Shown here: positions 32,374 through 42,653 of the stretch, in pieces
Layout of the letters: each line of letters opens with the position of its first letter
How positions within the stretch are numbered: position 1 is the stretch's first letter
Origin: Actinomycetes bacterium
GTDB taxonomy: Bacteria > Actinomycetota > Thermoleophilia > Solirubrobacterales > 70-9
Direction: 5' to 3'
Assembly: GCA_016861045.1 (NCBI GenBank)
Contig: BOKP01000002.1
Span: 310,001 to 374,000 of the forward strand
Length of the DNA: 64,000 bases
Position numbers and translations under genes: made by a program
Notes under the pieces: model-generated
Told to the model about the DNA's origin: nothing
What the model saw: the letters and a program-made list of their open reading frames with translations, nothing else
Database searches by the model: none

Positions 32374-33042
32374 TCAACGCTGCGGCCTGATGTCGCCGCC
32401 CTCGAGGGCGCCGACGACCTCGCCGCTCTTTGCCGCCGCGACGCCGGCGGCGAGCTGCTCCTCGGAGATGACTCCGATCACGTGGCTGACGATGTTGCCG
32501 TCCGGTGCGATGAAGAAGGTCTCAGGGATACCCGTCACCCCGTAGGTGCGCGCGACGCCGTTGGAGGGCTCGCGGATCGTCGGATAGCTGATCGAGAACT
32601 CCCGCAGGAAATCACGCGCATCGCCGGTGAGATCCTGCATGTCGAGCCCGAGGAAAAGCACGCCCTGACGCCCATAGCGCCTCCAGCCCTCCTGCAACAA
32701 CGGCGCCTCCTCGCGGCAGGGAATGCACCACGAGGCCCAGAAGTTGAGCAGCACCGGGACGCCTTCGAGCTCGTCGAGGCTGAGCTGACCGTCGGCAAAC
32801 GCCCCCTCCAGCCGCCCGGCGAGACCCGGGGGCAGTGTGCCTGACTCTAGGATCGGTAGCGAGAAGCCGGGCGCCGGCGGCGCCTCCTCGCGGGCCAGGC
32901 TCTCGTCGATCGCGGTTGAGGCGCCGCTTGTCCGCAGGCCGTATGCGAGCAGGGCGATGAAGGCGAGCACGCTCACGAGCACCACAAGCTGCAACCAGCG
33001 TCGACGCGATCTGGCTGCGGTGGCGATTGCGGGGCGCATCAT
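32374..33042 (-). CDS. TlpA/ResA-like membrane-anchored thioredoxin
   Basis: 222 residues from the outer of two ATGs. One N-terminal membrane anchor (QLVVLVSVLAFIALLAYGL), then LLNFWASWCIPCREEAPLLQEGW (WCIPC) and cis-Pro GIPETFFIAPDG. Known: TlpA/ResA thiol reductases. Second TlpA-type protein in the block; its own promoter region has operator 3. Confidence 0.88.
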   Translation of the reverse strand: MMRPAIATAARSRRRWLQLVVLVSVLAFIALLAYGLRTSGASTAIDESLAREEAPPAPGFSLPILESGTLPPGLAGRLEGAFADGQLSLDELEGVPVLLNFWASWCIPCREEAPLLQEGWRRYGRQGVLFLGLDMQDLTGDARDFLREFSISYPTIREPSNGVARTYGVTGIPETFFIAPDGNIVSHVIGVISEEQLAAGVAAAKSGEVVGALEGGDIRPQR

Positions 33043-33093
33043 CGGGTGAGAAAACGGGCTCTGCCGTTGTGGGCTCGAAGGCGTTCCGCCCAA

Positions 33094-33113
33094 GCCTACG
33101 ATCAAGTGTAGTA
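33094..33113 (-). promoter_or_regulatory. BlaI-type operator 3
   Basis: GCCTACGATCAAGTGTAGTA on the plus strand (20-nt form), 52 bp before the TlpA-like start at 33042. Confidence 0.6.
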
Positions 33114-33149
33114 GCAGCTCGGGGCGGGCCGCGGCCGGAGCCGGTGATC

Positions 33150-33166
33150 TACTACAGTCCATAGTA
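33150..33166 (+). promoter_or_regulatory. BlaI-type operator 4, overlapping the lgt start
   Basis: TACTACAGTCCATAGTA (17-nt form). The last A is the first base of the ATG of lgt (TAGTATG). Confidence 0.65.
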
Positions 33167-34005
33167 TGCCCTCCCTCCCGCACGTAACCGCCGATCCAGG
33201 CATGGCGATCATCACGATCGGGATCGACCCCGAGATCCACCTGGGTCCGCTGATGGTCACCTGGCACGGGCTGATGACGGTAGTCGGGATCATCGCCGGG
33301 ACCTGGCTGGCGACGGTCTACGCTCGCGAGCGCGGCCTCCAAGCGGAGAGGATCGTCGATCTCGCCGTTGTCGTCGCCATCACGGGCATCGTCGGCGCCC
33401 GGCTCTTCTATCTGGCCGAGCAGGGCGAGTTGCTCGAGCCGAGCGAGTGGCTGGGCCGCAACGGCTTCTCCTTCTACGGCGCGATGATCCTCGCCGGCGC
33501 GGCCGCTGCGCTCTACATGCGCCGCCGCGGGCTCGGGCTGCGCTACCTCGACGCGGTGGCCGCAGGGCTGCCGCTGGGGGTCCTCGTCGGCAGATTCGGC
33601 GACCTCGTCAACGGCGAGCACTACGGCCCGGCCTCGGATCTGCCCTGGGCGGTGCGCAACAGCCACCCGAACGCCGACACTCCCAACCCCGAGCTCGCAT
33701 ATCACTCGGGTGGCCTCTACGAGATGGCTCTCGGCCTGCTCATCCTCGTAGTGGTCTGGCCGCTGCGCCACCGCTTCAGTCGTCCCGGCGCCCTGCTCTG
33801 GACGGTGGTGGCCATGTACAGCGCCGGCCGCTTCGCGATGTTCTTCTACCGCGACGACAGCGAGCAGATCGCGCTCGGCCTGAACAGCGGCCAGTGGACG
33901 AGCCTCGCCTTGCTCGCCCTCGCAGCCGGCGGGCTCTGGCTTGCACTCGGCCGCGCGCCCGCGGCACGGTCCGCAGACCCCGAGGCACGGCGAGCGGAGC
34001 GCTGA
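33166..34005 (+). CDS. lgt: prolipoprotein diacylglyceryl transferase
   Basis: 279 residues. Seven membrane segments; the conserved TWHGLM of helix 1, the signature GRFGDLVNGEHYGPASDLPW, and YHSGGLYEMALGLL. Known: Lgt transfers diacylglycerol to the lipobox Cys. A second Lgt inside a metal/redox island is unusual; the block also makes several lipoproteins (28304, 28918, 42654). The stop overlaps the CopC-CopD start (ATGA). Confidence 0.9.
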   Translation: MPSLPHVTADPGMAIITIGIDPEIHLGPLMVTWHGLMTVVGIIAGTWLATVYARERGLQAERIVDLAVVVAITGIVGARLFYLAEQGELLEPSEWLGRNGFSFYGAMILAGAAAALYMRRRGLGLRYLDAVAAGLPLGVLVGRFGDLVNGEHYGPASDLPWAVRNSHPNADTPNPELAYHSGGLYEMALGLLILVVVWPLRHRFSRPGALLWTVVAMYSAGRFAMFFYRDDSEQIALGLNSGQWTSLALLALAAGGLWLALGRAPAARSADPEARRAER

Positions 34006-36056
34006 TGAAGGGCGGCCGGCGCCTGGCCGCACGGCTCGCGCTGCCGCTCCCGGCACTGACGCTTGCGGGCCTGGCTCTGGCTGGGCCGGCCTGGGGTCAC
34101 GCCGCATTCTTGGAATCCGAGCCGGCGCCGGGGGCGAACCTCAAGCGGGCCCCGCTGGAGGTGAAGCTCGAGTTCACCGAGCCGCTGAACGAGAGGCTGA
34201 CCGGGGTTGAGCTGCTCGATGAGCAGGAGAGGCCGGCCCCGGCGCAGATCGAGCTCACCGGCCGCGACGGCGTCATCGTCCGTCCGAACGACCGCCTGCC
34301 CGGTGGCGTCTATACGGTCTCCTGGTACACGGTCTCCACTCTTGACGGCCATCCCCTCGAGGGCACGTTCGAGTTCGGCGTGCGCGCTGACGCCGAGAAT
34401 GCGCAGAGCATCGAGCAGAGTCCGTTGCTCGGCTGGGGGTGGCTCCGGATCACTTCCCGTGCCGTCTTCTACGCGGCGCTCTTCTTCTTCGCCGGGGGAG
34501 TGTTCACCGCGACCCTGCTCTCACCGCGTCGGCTCTCGGGCTGGCTGCTGCCGGAGCGGATCGCGGAATCCGGGGCCGACCGCATCCGACGGGCTAGACG
34601 AGGAGCCCGCCGCCGCACGCTCGGTGCGGGCTGGGTGGCGACGGCTGGCGCGCTCGCGGTGGCCCTGGTGGAGACCCTGGACGCGACCGGTGGGCTATCT
34701 CCCGGTGATCTCGGCGACTTCCTGCTCGGCAACGCCGCCGGGCTGGCGCGGATCTGGACGGTCGCGCTGCTTGCGCTCGCCTCCAGTCTGATCGTCCGCG
34801 CTCCCCGAGGCGCAGCCGTCGCGGTGGCGAGCTCGCTGCTCGCCATAGCCCTCGGCGGGCACGCCAGCTCGGCTTCGCCCCAGACCCTCGCTGTGCTCAG
34901 CGATTGGGTCCACCTTCTTGCCGGAGCTATCTGGGTCGGCGGGCTGACTCAGATCGCGGCTACCTGGATCCCGCTGGCCCGGCGAACCGAGATCCAGGTT
35001 CGCCGCCAGGCGATGCGTCTGGTGCTCGCCCGATTCGGCCGTATCGCCTTGCCTGCGTTCGCGGTGGTGGCCCTGACCGGGGCTCTGAACAGTCTGATCC
35101 AGCTCGAGAGCCCGGCCGCCCTCTGGCAGACCAGCTACGGACGCGTGCTTGCGGTCAAGCTGGGACTCGTCGGGACGATCGCGTTCGCCAGCTACCTGCA
35201 CGCCCTGCACCTCCGGCCGCGGCTGCTCTCCACCGACGCGGACCAGCCGGCTGCTGAACGCCGCCACTGGCGGCTGCTGGCGGTCGAGCCGGCTCTTGCC
35301 ATCGGCGTCGTCGCGGCGGCGGCGGCACTGGTGGCCTTCCCGCTCCCGCCGCGCGATCTGCCCGAGGGCGAGGCAGCCGCGGCGCCGCCGTGTGAGCCGT
35401 GCCCGGTGCCCAAACCGCGACGATCACAGCTGGCGGTCGCGGAGAACATCGGCTCAAACATCGCCGCCCTCTGGGTCGACTCCCGCGGTCGAGCGACCCT
35501 CCGCACCTACGGCGTCGACGGAGCGCCAGCCCGGCTCGAGGCCGAGCCGCTCGCTGGGCTCGCGCTCGGCGGGTGCGGCAACGCCTGCCGACGGCTGCGA
35601 GCCCCGCCCGGCCGGATGACGATCGCCGCGAGCATCGCGGGCGACCGATTCGTGGCCACCATGCCGACCGCCTGGAATCCGGATAAGAATCGGCACGCCG
35701 AGCAGCTCGCTGTGCGCGCCCAAGAAACCATGCGGGCCCTCCGCAGCGTCCGAGTCCAGGAGCGGACCACGAGCGGTCCCGGCACGCTGGGAACCGCGGA
35801 TGCCCGCCTTATCGCAGACCGTCAACCACGCCTCTACCGTCAGGTGTTCCGCTGGGGCCGATTTGCGGCGACGGCGCGCTGGCTGGGGACCGAACCGCGC
35901 CGGGGGGGAGGGGCCGTCCGGCTTGCCGTGCTCGACCCCGGCGCCCCGACCTGGTTCCGGCTTCTGGTGGACGTACGCACAGGCCGGGTCCTGACGGAGC
36001 GGCTGATCACCACCGCGCACTTCATCGACAGGCGCTACAGCGAGTTTGAGCGGTAG
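34005..36056 (+). CDS. CopC-CopD fusion copper protein with C-terminal extension
   Basis: 683 residues. Signal peptide ending AWG, giving a mature N-terminus HAAFLESEP, the copper-binding His of CopC. CopC domain to about 130 (GVYTVSWYTVSTLDGHPLEGTF), then the eight-helix CopD domain (about 150-460, with WVHLLAGAIWVGGL). A 200-residue external end follows, with a CEPC motif and a CGNAC pair, not part of ordinary CopC-CopD proteins. Known: CopC/CopD handles copper import or periplasmic trafficking. Co-transcribed with lgt. Confidence 0.85.
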   Translation: MKGGRRLAARLALPLPALTLAGLALAGPAWGHAAFLESEPAPGANLKRAPLEVKLEFTEPLNERLTGVELLDEQERPAPAQIELTGRDGVIVRPNDRLPGGVYTVSWYTVSTLDGHPLEGTFEFGVRADAENAQSIEQSPLLGWGWLRITSRAVFYAALFFFAGGVFTATLLSPRRLSGWLLPERIAESGADRIRRARRGARRRTLGAGWVATAGALAVALVETLDATGGLSPGDLGDFLLGNAAGLARIWTVALLALASSLIVRAPRGAAVAVASSLLAIALGGHASSASPQTLAVLSDWVHLLAGAIWVGGLTQIAATWIPLARRTEIQVRRQAMRLVLARFGRIALPAFAVVALTGALNSLIQLESPAALWQTSYGRVLAVKLGLVGTIAFASYLHALHLRPRLLSTDADQPAAERRHWRLLAVEPALAIGVVAAAAALVAFPLPPRDLPEGEAAAAPPCEPCPVPKPRRSQLAVAENIGSNIAALWVDSRGRATLRTYGVDGAPARLEAEPLAGLALGGCGNACRRLRAPPGRMTIAASIAGDRFVATMPTAWNPDKNRHAEQLAVRAQETMRALRSVRVQERTTSGPGTLGTADARLIADRQPRLYRQVFRWGRFAATARWLGTEPRRGGGAVRLAVLDPGAPTWFRLLVDVRTGRVLTERLITTAHFIDRRYSEFER

Positions 36057-36166
36057 CCGAAGGACCGACGCAGATCCTTTCTGTCCAGAATCGATCCTCG
36101 GCGGCGCGCGGCGGTACGGGGAGCGGTGGCGCGATGACCCGCTGGAGAAATCGGCGGCCCAACCGA

Positions 36167-36186
36167 GGCTACGATGCTGTGTAGTA
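36167..36186 (+). promoter_or_regulatory. BlaI-type operator 5, overlapping the start of the next gene
   Basis: GGCTACGATGCTGTGTAGTA (20-nt form), whose final A begins the ATG at 36186 (TAGTATG). Confidence 0.65.
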
Positions 36187-36815
36187 TGTTGGGGATGCGT
36201 CGGATGATCCTCACCGGCAGTTCGACCGCGCTGCAACCCATGCTGCTGATCGTCGCCCTTGCCGTTCTGCTCTTCGGAGCGCAGACGGCCGCCGCCTCGC
36301 CTGGCGATGTCGCTCGATCCTCGCCCGAGCGATGCGCTCCAGCAGAGCTTTCCGAAAGAGGCGAGCCGATGATGGCTGAGATGGCCGCCTCATCTCGCGC
36401 CACCCGTCAGATGAGCGACGCAATGAGGGCAGTGCTCGGCAAACGAGGGGTCCCGGCGATGCACGAGACGATGGGAGCCGCATCAGGCCGCTGTCCGGGC
36501 CGGTTCGCAGCGGCAAACATGGGCATGAGCGGCACGATGAACGGCGGTATGATGCACGGCGTCACCGACCGGCGCGGCGACGGCACCATGATGGAAGGTG
36601 GCGGAATGGTGGAGTCAGGCTCGGGAACGGATTGGGGCACGGTGACTCCGATCGTGCTCCTGTTTGTGGTTCTAATCGTCGGCGTTGCCGCATCGCTCCT
36701 TCGGCGACCGTGGTCCGCACGCTCCCGGCCGGCCAGCATGGTCGACGAGCGGCTCGCTCGCGGCGAGATCGACGTCGATGAGCATCGACGGCTTCGCTCG
36801 GCGCTCCAGCGCTGA
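36186..36815 (+). CDS. Met-rich exported/membrane protein with C-terminal SHOCT motif
   Basis: 209 residues. N-terminal signal-anchor (ALQPMLLIVALAVLLFGAQTAAA), an external region dense in Met and His (AAANMGMSGTMNGGMMHG), a membrane helix (VTPIVLLFVVLIVGVAASLL), and a short SHOCT-type end (VDERLARGEIDVDEHRRLRSAL). Met-rich external stretches are common Cu(I) ligands. ATG 36186 was chosen because it abuts the operator as in lgt; ATG 36195 is an alternative. Confidence 0.65.
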   Translation: MLGMRRMILTGSSTALQPMLLIVALAVLLFGAQTAAASPGDVARSSPERCAPAELSERGEPMMAEMAASSRATRQMSDAMRAVLGKRGVPAMHETMGAASGRCPGRFAAANMGMSGTMNGGMMHGVTDRRGDGTMMEGGGMVESGSGTDWGTVTPIVLLFVVLIVGVAASLLRRPWSARSRPASMVDERLARGEIDVDEHRRLRSALQR

Positions 36816-36903
36816 CAGGTCTCCACCGACCTCGATCGAACAAGTCGGTTTGGATCGCGGCATGTCGACCGCGCCATTTTGCCCAGGACGACGGGCCCGG
36901 ATA

Positions 36904-36923
36904 TACTATGCAGCGTCGTAAGT
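36904..36923 (+). promoter_or_regulatory. BlaI-type operator 6
   Basis: TACTATGCAGCGTCGTAAGT (20-nt form with two changes), 49 bp before the ATG at 36973, upstream of the regulator operon. Confidence 0.5.
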
Positions 36924-36972
36924 CGGCGACACAATTCGAGACGCGCCGACGTGAGCTAACAGGAGGCTGATC

Positions 36973-37257
36973 ATGGAAGGACTGCTGCTTGGTGCACTTG
37001 TCCTGGCCTGCCCGGTCGGGATGGGGCTGATGATGTGGATGATGTCGAAAGGGATGATGGGTGGAAAGCAGGCCGACGATGCGCAGTCAGCAGCCCGGGA
37101 GCCGTCCCTTGCAGAGCTCAGAGCAGAGCACGACCGGCTCGCCAACGAGATCGCCCAGCTTGACGCTGCGACGGCGAGCGGCGATGAACGCTCGAGGCCG
37201 TCCGGACAGCCTGAGCCGACGGGGGAAGCGCGACTGGGTAGCCTCCCCTCTGCATGA
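36973..37257 (+). CDS. small Met-rich membrane protein
   Basis: 94 residues preceded by AACAGGAGG. A membrane segment with many Met residues (VGMGLMMWMMSKGMMGGK), then a coiled-coil-like SLAELRAEHDRLANEIAQLDAA. Lies 34 bp before the BlaI-type regulator and may be in its operon. Probable copper ligand; no family recognised. Confidence 0.6.
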   Translation: MEGLLLGALVLACPVGMGLMMWMMSKGMMGGKQADDAQSAAREPSLAELRAEHDRLANEIAQLDAATASGDERSRPSGQPEPTGEARLGSLPSA

Positions 37258-37291
37258 CCCCTACGACTCGCCGCGCAGAGCCACGAACGTG

Positions 37292-37690
37292 ATGGATTCC
37301 AGGGAAGCCCCGCCGCGCTTACACGAGCTCGAAGCCGAGGTCATGCATGAGGTCTGGGATGCCGAGCCCCCGGTCACGGTTCGGGAGATCCGCGCCGCCC
37401 TGAACAAGCGCAACCGGCGCAAGAACCGCGCCTACACCACCGTGATGACGATCATGGCCCGGCTGCACGAGAAGCGCCTGCTGACGCGGAGGCTCCAGGG
37501 CAAGACCTACCAGTACCGACCCGTCCTCAGCCCCGAGCAGTACGCAAACGCCCGCGCGGCCGCCGAGGTGAGCGAGCTGTTGGGCGACTACGGAGACGTC
37601 GCCCTCGCCCACTTCGCCCGGCAGGTCGACGGCCTCGACGAGCAACGGCTCGCGGCGCTGCGCGCGCTCGCCGAGGAGGACGCTGGATGA
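37292..37690 (+). CDS. BlaI/MecI/CopY-family repressor
   Basis: 132 residues from ATG 37292 (GTG 37289 possible). Winged helix: LHELEAEVMHEVWDAEPPVT, VREIRAALNKRNRR, AYTTVMTIMARLHEKRLLTR and the wing QGKTYQYRPVLS; C-terminal dimerisation helices follow. Known: family members bind TACA/TGTA- or TACTAC/GTAGTA-type dyads and are inactivated by copper (CopY) or by proteolysis (BlaI). The 8 dyads around it are the natural targets. No CopY-type CxC metal hook is visible, and it is coupled to a metallopeptidase, so proteolytic release is more likely. Confidence 0.88.
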   Translation: MDSREAPPRLHELEAEVMHEVWDAEPPVTVREIRAALNKRNRRKNRAYTTVMTIMARLHEKRLLTRRLQGKTYQYRPVLSPEQYANARAAAEVSELLGDYGDVALAHFARQVDGLDEQRLAALRALAEEDAG

Positions 37691-38625
37691 GAGGCGCCTC
37701 GCGACTCGGTCGTGTACAGATGGCCCTGATCGGGCTTGCCTTGGCGGCGGTCGGGACCGGAGTAAGCGCGATGCTCGGCTCCGCCTCCTTGGATGCCGGG
37801 TCGCTTCAGGCTCTCGCCGCAGCATGCCAGCAGGTACTCCCGGCCTCATCGAGTCTTCCCGGTCTCCTCGGTCTGCTGTTCGTGGCGCTCGCAGCCGCCG
37901 TCGTCGTCCGGGGCACCCACTCGCTGCTCAAGCAGCTACGCGACACCTCACGGCACTTGAAGGCCCTCCCCGCGACGGGCGAAACCGTGACCGTGAGATC
38001 TGCCCGCTGCATCGTGATCGCCGGCGAGCGGCCGGTCGCATTCTGCGCCGGCCTGCTGAGGCCGCGGGTTCACCTGACCCGCGGCACGCTTGCCCAGCTC
38101 TCTGAACCCGAGCTCGAAGCGGTGGTCGCGCATGAGCTCCACCACGTGCGCGGTCGGGACCCGCTGCGCCTGCTGCTGCTGCGAAGCCTCGCCGACGCAC
38201 TCTTCTTCCTTCCCGTCCTAAAGGAGATGACTGTCCGCTACGTCGCATTGCGCGAGCTGGCCGCCGACGAGGCGGCCATCGAGGCCCTCGGTGAGCGGCG
38301 ATCGATCGCGGCGGCCCTGCTGCGCTTCACGGAGCGGGAGTCGCCGCGGCTCGCGGTCGCCGGGATCGCAGCCGAGCGTGTCGATCACCTGCGCGGAGAT
38401 CCGCTTGCGACGCGCTGGCGCCTGCCCCGGCGAGCGACGGCGGCCTCGGCAGCGTCCGCAGCGCTGCTGCTGGTCGCTCTTCTCCACCTGACGAGCGTCG
38501 AGTCGCCAACGACGACCAGCCTTCCGCTGCTACTCGCCCAGAGCTGCATGCCTCTGATGGGCCTCGCGGCGCTCGCGGCGATTCTCGCGCCGATGGTTGC
38601 CCTCCGGCAGCGGCCAGCCACCTGA
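37687..38625 (+). CDS. BlaR1/M56-type membrane metallopeptidase without sensor domain
   Basis: 312 residues, start overlapping the repressor stop. Membrane segments at both ends and in the middle; zinc motif VVAHELHHVRGRDP at about 146-158 with the Glu on the ALRELAADEAAIEALG helix. Known: M56 proteases of BlaR1/MecR1 type cleave or trigger cleavage of BlaI/MecI. The usual C-terminal penicillin-binding sensor is missing, so the signal is not a beta-lactam in any obvious way; copper or redox stress is inferred from the regulon. Confidence 0.85.
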   Translation: MRGASRLGRVQMALIGLALAAVGTGVSAMLGSASLDAGSLQALAAACQQVLPASSSLPGLLGLLFVALAAAVVVRGTHSLLKQLRDTSRHLKALPATGETVTVRSARCIVIAGERPVAFCAGLLRPRVHLTRGTLAQLSEPELEAVVAHELHHVRGRDPLRLLLLRSLADALFFLPVLKEMTVRYVALRELAADEAAIEALGERRSIAAALLRFTERESPRLAVAGIAAERVDHLRGDPLATRWRLPRRATAASAASAALLLVALLHLTSVESPTTTSLPLLLAQSCMPLMGLAALAAILAPMVALRQRPAT

Positions 38626-38679
38626 GGCGGGCCTCGTAGCCGCCAAGACTCCGCATCCGGGGAGCCGATGCCACCGACG

Positions 38680-38696
38680 TACTATTCTGAGTAGTT
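38680..38696 (+). promoter_or_regulatory. BlaI-type operator 7
   Basis: TACTATTCTGAGTAGTT (17-nt form), 3 bp before an ATG at 38700 that opens a short frame coupled to the SHOCT/CcdA/CopA operon. Confidence 0.6.
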
Positions 38697-38699
38697 GAC

Positions 38700-38765
38700 A
38701 TGCACCGAGACCTCCGCAACGACCCGCCGAAGGCCTGCGACTCCGACGGGACGGCACGGCGATGA
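38700..38765 (+). CDS. possible 21-codon leaderless leader peptide
   Basis: ATG 38700 to a TGA that overlaps the ATG of the next gene as ATGA (21 residues, starting MHRDLRNDPPKACD). It begins just after operator 7, so a transcript starting near the operator would be leaderless. Same layout as 22816-22857. Confidence 0.45.
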   Translation: MHRDLRNDPPKACDSDGTARR

Positions 38766-39007
38766 TGGGCGAGATGACCCTCTGGATGCTGGTGGGCCTG
38801 CTCTTCGTTGCCCTCGTGATCGCCGCAGCCGTCTACCTGGCCGTGCGCGCTGCCGGCGACGGAGGGGGACGGGAAGGCGGACCCCGCGCGACCCTGCGCC
38901 GGCGCCTGGCCTCGGGCGAGATCTCGACCGAGGAGTACAGGGAGCGCGAGGCTGCGCTCGACGATCGACTTTCACGGCCCGATCGCGACGATGGTCGAGA
39001 CGCCTAG
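38762..39007 (+). CDS. small membrane protein with SHOCT motif
   Basis: 81 residues. One membrane helix (MLVGLLFVALVIAAAVYLAV), then RRRLASGEISTEEYREREAAL, the SHOCT pattern (short C-terminal domain). Overlaps the CcdA-like gene by 17 bp. Known: SHOCT motifs occur as an end piece on many membrane proteins; role unknown. Confidence 0.7.
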   Translation: MMGEMTLWMLVGLLFVALVIAAAVYLAVRAAGDGGGREGGPRATLRRRLASGEISTEEYREREAALDDRLSRPDRDDGRDA

Positions 39008-39730
39008 CCTGACACTTGCGTTCGCGGCGGGCCTGGTCTCCTTCCTCTCGCCCTGCTGCCTGCCGCTCGTGCCGGGCTACCTCGCAGCGATCGGAGGCGG
39101 CGAGGCCCCGGCCCCGCAGGCCGGCCGCTGGCGGCCCGACCCACGGCTGCTAGGGCGCAGCCTGGCCTTCGTCGCAACCTTCTCGCTGATCTTCATCCTG
39201 CTCGGGCTCACGGCGACCGCGATCGGCACCCTGCTCTTCGACAACCAGCCGCTGCTGCAGAAGATCGCGGGCCTATTGATCATCGCGATGGGCGTCCTGT
39301 TCATCGCCTCCGTGTTCGTCGCGCGGCTCAACCGCGAGTGGCGCCCGGACGGACTGATCGAGCGGGCCGGCAGCGGCGGTCCCGTCGTGGCCGGAGCGGC
39401 GTTCGGGATCGCCTGGACCCCGTGCGTCGGGCCCACTCTCGGCGCGATCCTCGGCCTGGCGGCACTGGAGTCCAGCGTCGGCACGGCTGCGTTGCTGCTC
39501 GGCGTCTACTCGGCCGGCCTGGCCCTGCCGTTCCTGCTCTCGGCCCTTGCCTTCGACCGCCTCCGGGGGGCATTCGACTTCGTCAAACGCCACTACGCGG
39601 GACTGCAGGTCGGGGCCGGCTCCGTACTGGTGGCGATGGGGGTGCTGGTCTATACGAACGAGCTCTTCCGCCTCAACATCGAGGTCCAGCAGTTCCTCGA
39701 CCGGTTCGGGCTCAACTTCTTCCAGAGCGT

Positions 39731-39734
<4 letters not shown>
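38991..39734 (+). CDS. ccdA: CcdA-type thiol-redox/cytochrome c biogenesis protein
   Basis: 247 residues, six membrane segments. Redox Cys motifs [15 protein letters not shown] and [20 protein letters not shown], exactly CcdA-like. Known: carries reducing equivalents across the membrane. Second CcdA-type protein of the block; coupled (ATGA) to the copper ATPase behind it. Confidence 0.9.
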
Positions 39735-41929
<2,195 letters not shown>

Positions 41930-41949
41930 TTCACACCGTCATGCGGCCA

Positions 41950-42495
41950 TCAACCGTCGACGGAGGCGAGCGAAGGCGGGATCTTGCAGCACTTGCGGAG
42001 CGCGATCTCCTCGGTGAGACCGGCGGCGAAGCGCCGCCGATGCGAGCGCCCGCAGTCGTGCCAGGGAACGTGCTCCTCCGGCAGAGCGCGGCCGGCGAAA
42101 CGATCCTCGACGATCTCCCGAAGCAACCCCGAGCCCGCGCGAGACAGCCAGCCGCCCGGGAGCGCGGTGAAGGTCAGAAACAGGTGCCCCTGCGGATCAA
42201 GCACCCGCAGGAGCTCGCTCGTCGCGCGCATGGGGTCCTCGACCGTCTCGATCACCCAGGCGCTGACCACCACGTCGAAGCTGCCGTCGTCGAAGGGCAG
42301 CTCGGCCACGTCGGCGTTGATCCGCTCAGCCGGGATCTCGGCAGCCTGCTCGAGCATTCCAGTGGAGATGTCGGCCATCGTCACCTTGGCCTCTGGCTCG
42401 AGCTCAAGGATCTCCCGGGAGAGAGCACCGGTCCCCGCGCCGGCGTCGAGAACCCGGGCGCCAGGCCGGAGCGTCGCCCGCAGGTCCATGAGCAT
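41950..42495 (-). CDS. SAM-dependent methyltransferase, upstream start unclear
   Basis: 181 residues from ATG 42495; motif I LDAGAGTGALSREIL, motif II VTMADIS, FDVVVSAWVIETVED. The same frame stays open upstream and encodes YDRLAPRYEGFRRLWIRLAG, which is the usual N-terminus of this family, back to about 42680. That stretch has no ATG/GTG/TTG; only CTG 42630 offers itself. Either a rare start is used or the start was lost. Converges on the copper ATPase. Substrate unknown. Confidence 0.65.
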   Translation of the reverse strand: MLMDLRATLRPGARVLDAGAGTGALSREILELEPEAKVTMADISTGMLEQAAEIPAERINADVAELPFDDGSFDVVVSAWVIETVEDPMRATSELLRVLDPQGHLFLTFTALPGGWLSRAGSGLLREIVEDRFAGRALPEEHVPWHDCGRSHRRRFAAGLTEEIALRKCCKIPPSLASVDG

Positions 42496-42653
42496 CGCCT
42501 GCTCAGCGCCACTGCCGGCTAGGCGTATCCAAAGCCGCCGAAATCCCTCGTAGCGCGGTGCCAGCCGGTCGTATAGATCGGCAACCCGCTCGGGCCGCGA
42601 GCCCAGGAGCGCGTCGAGGTCGTCAATCAGGCCGGAGGCTGAGATGGCCGCGC

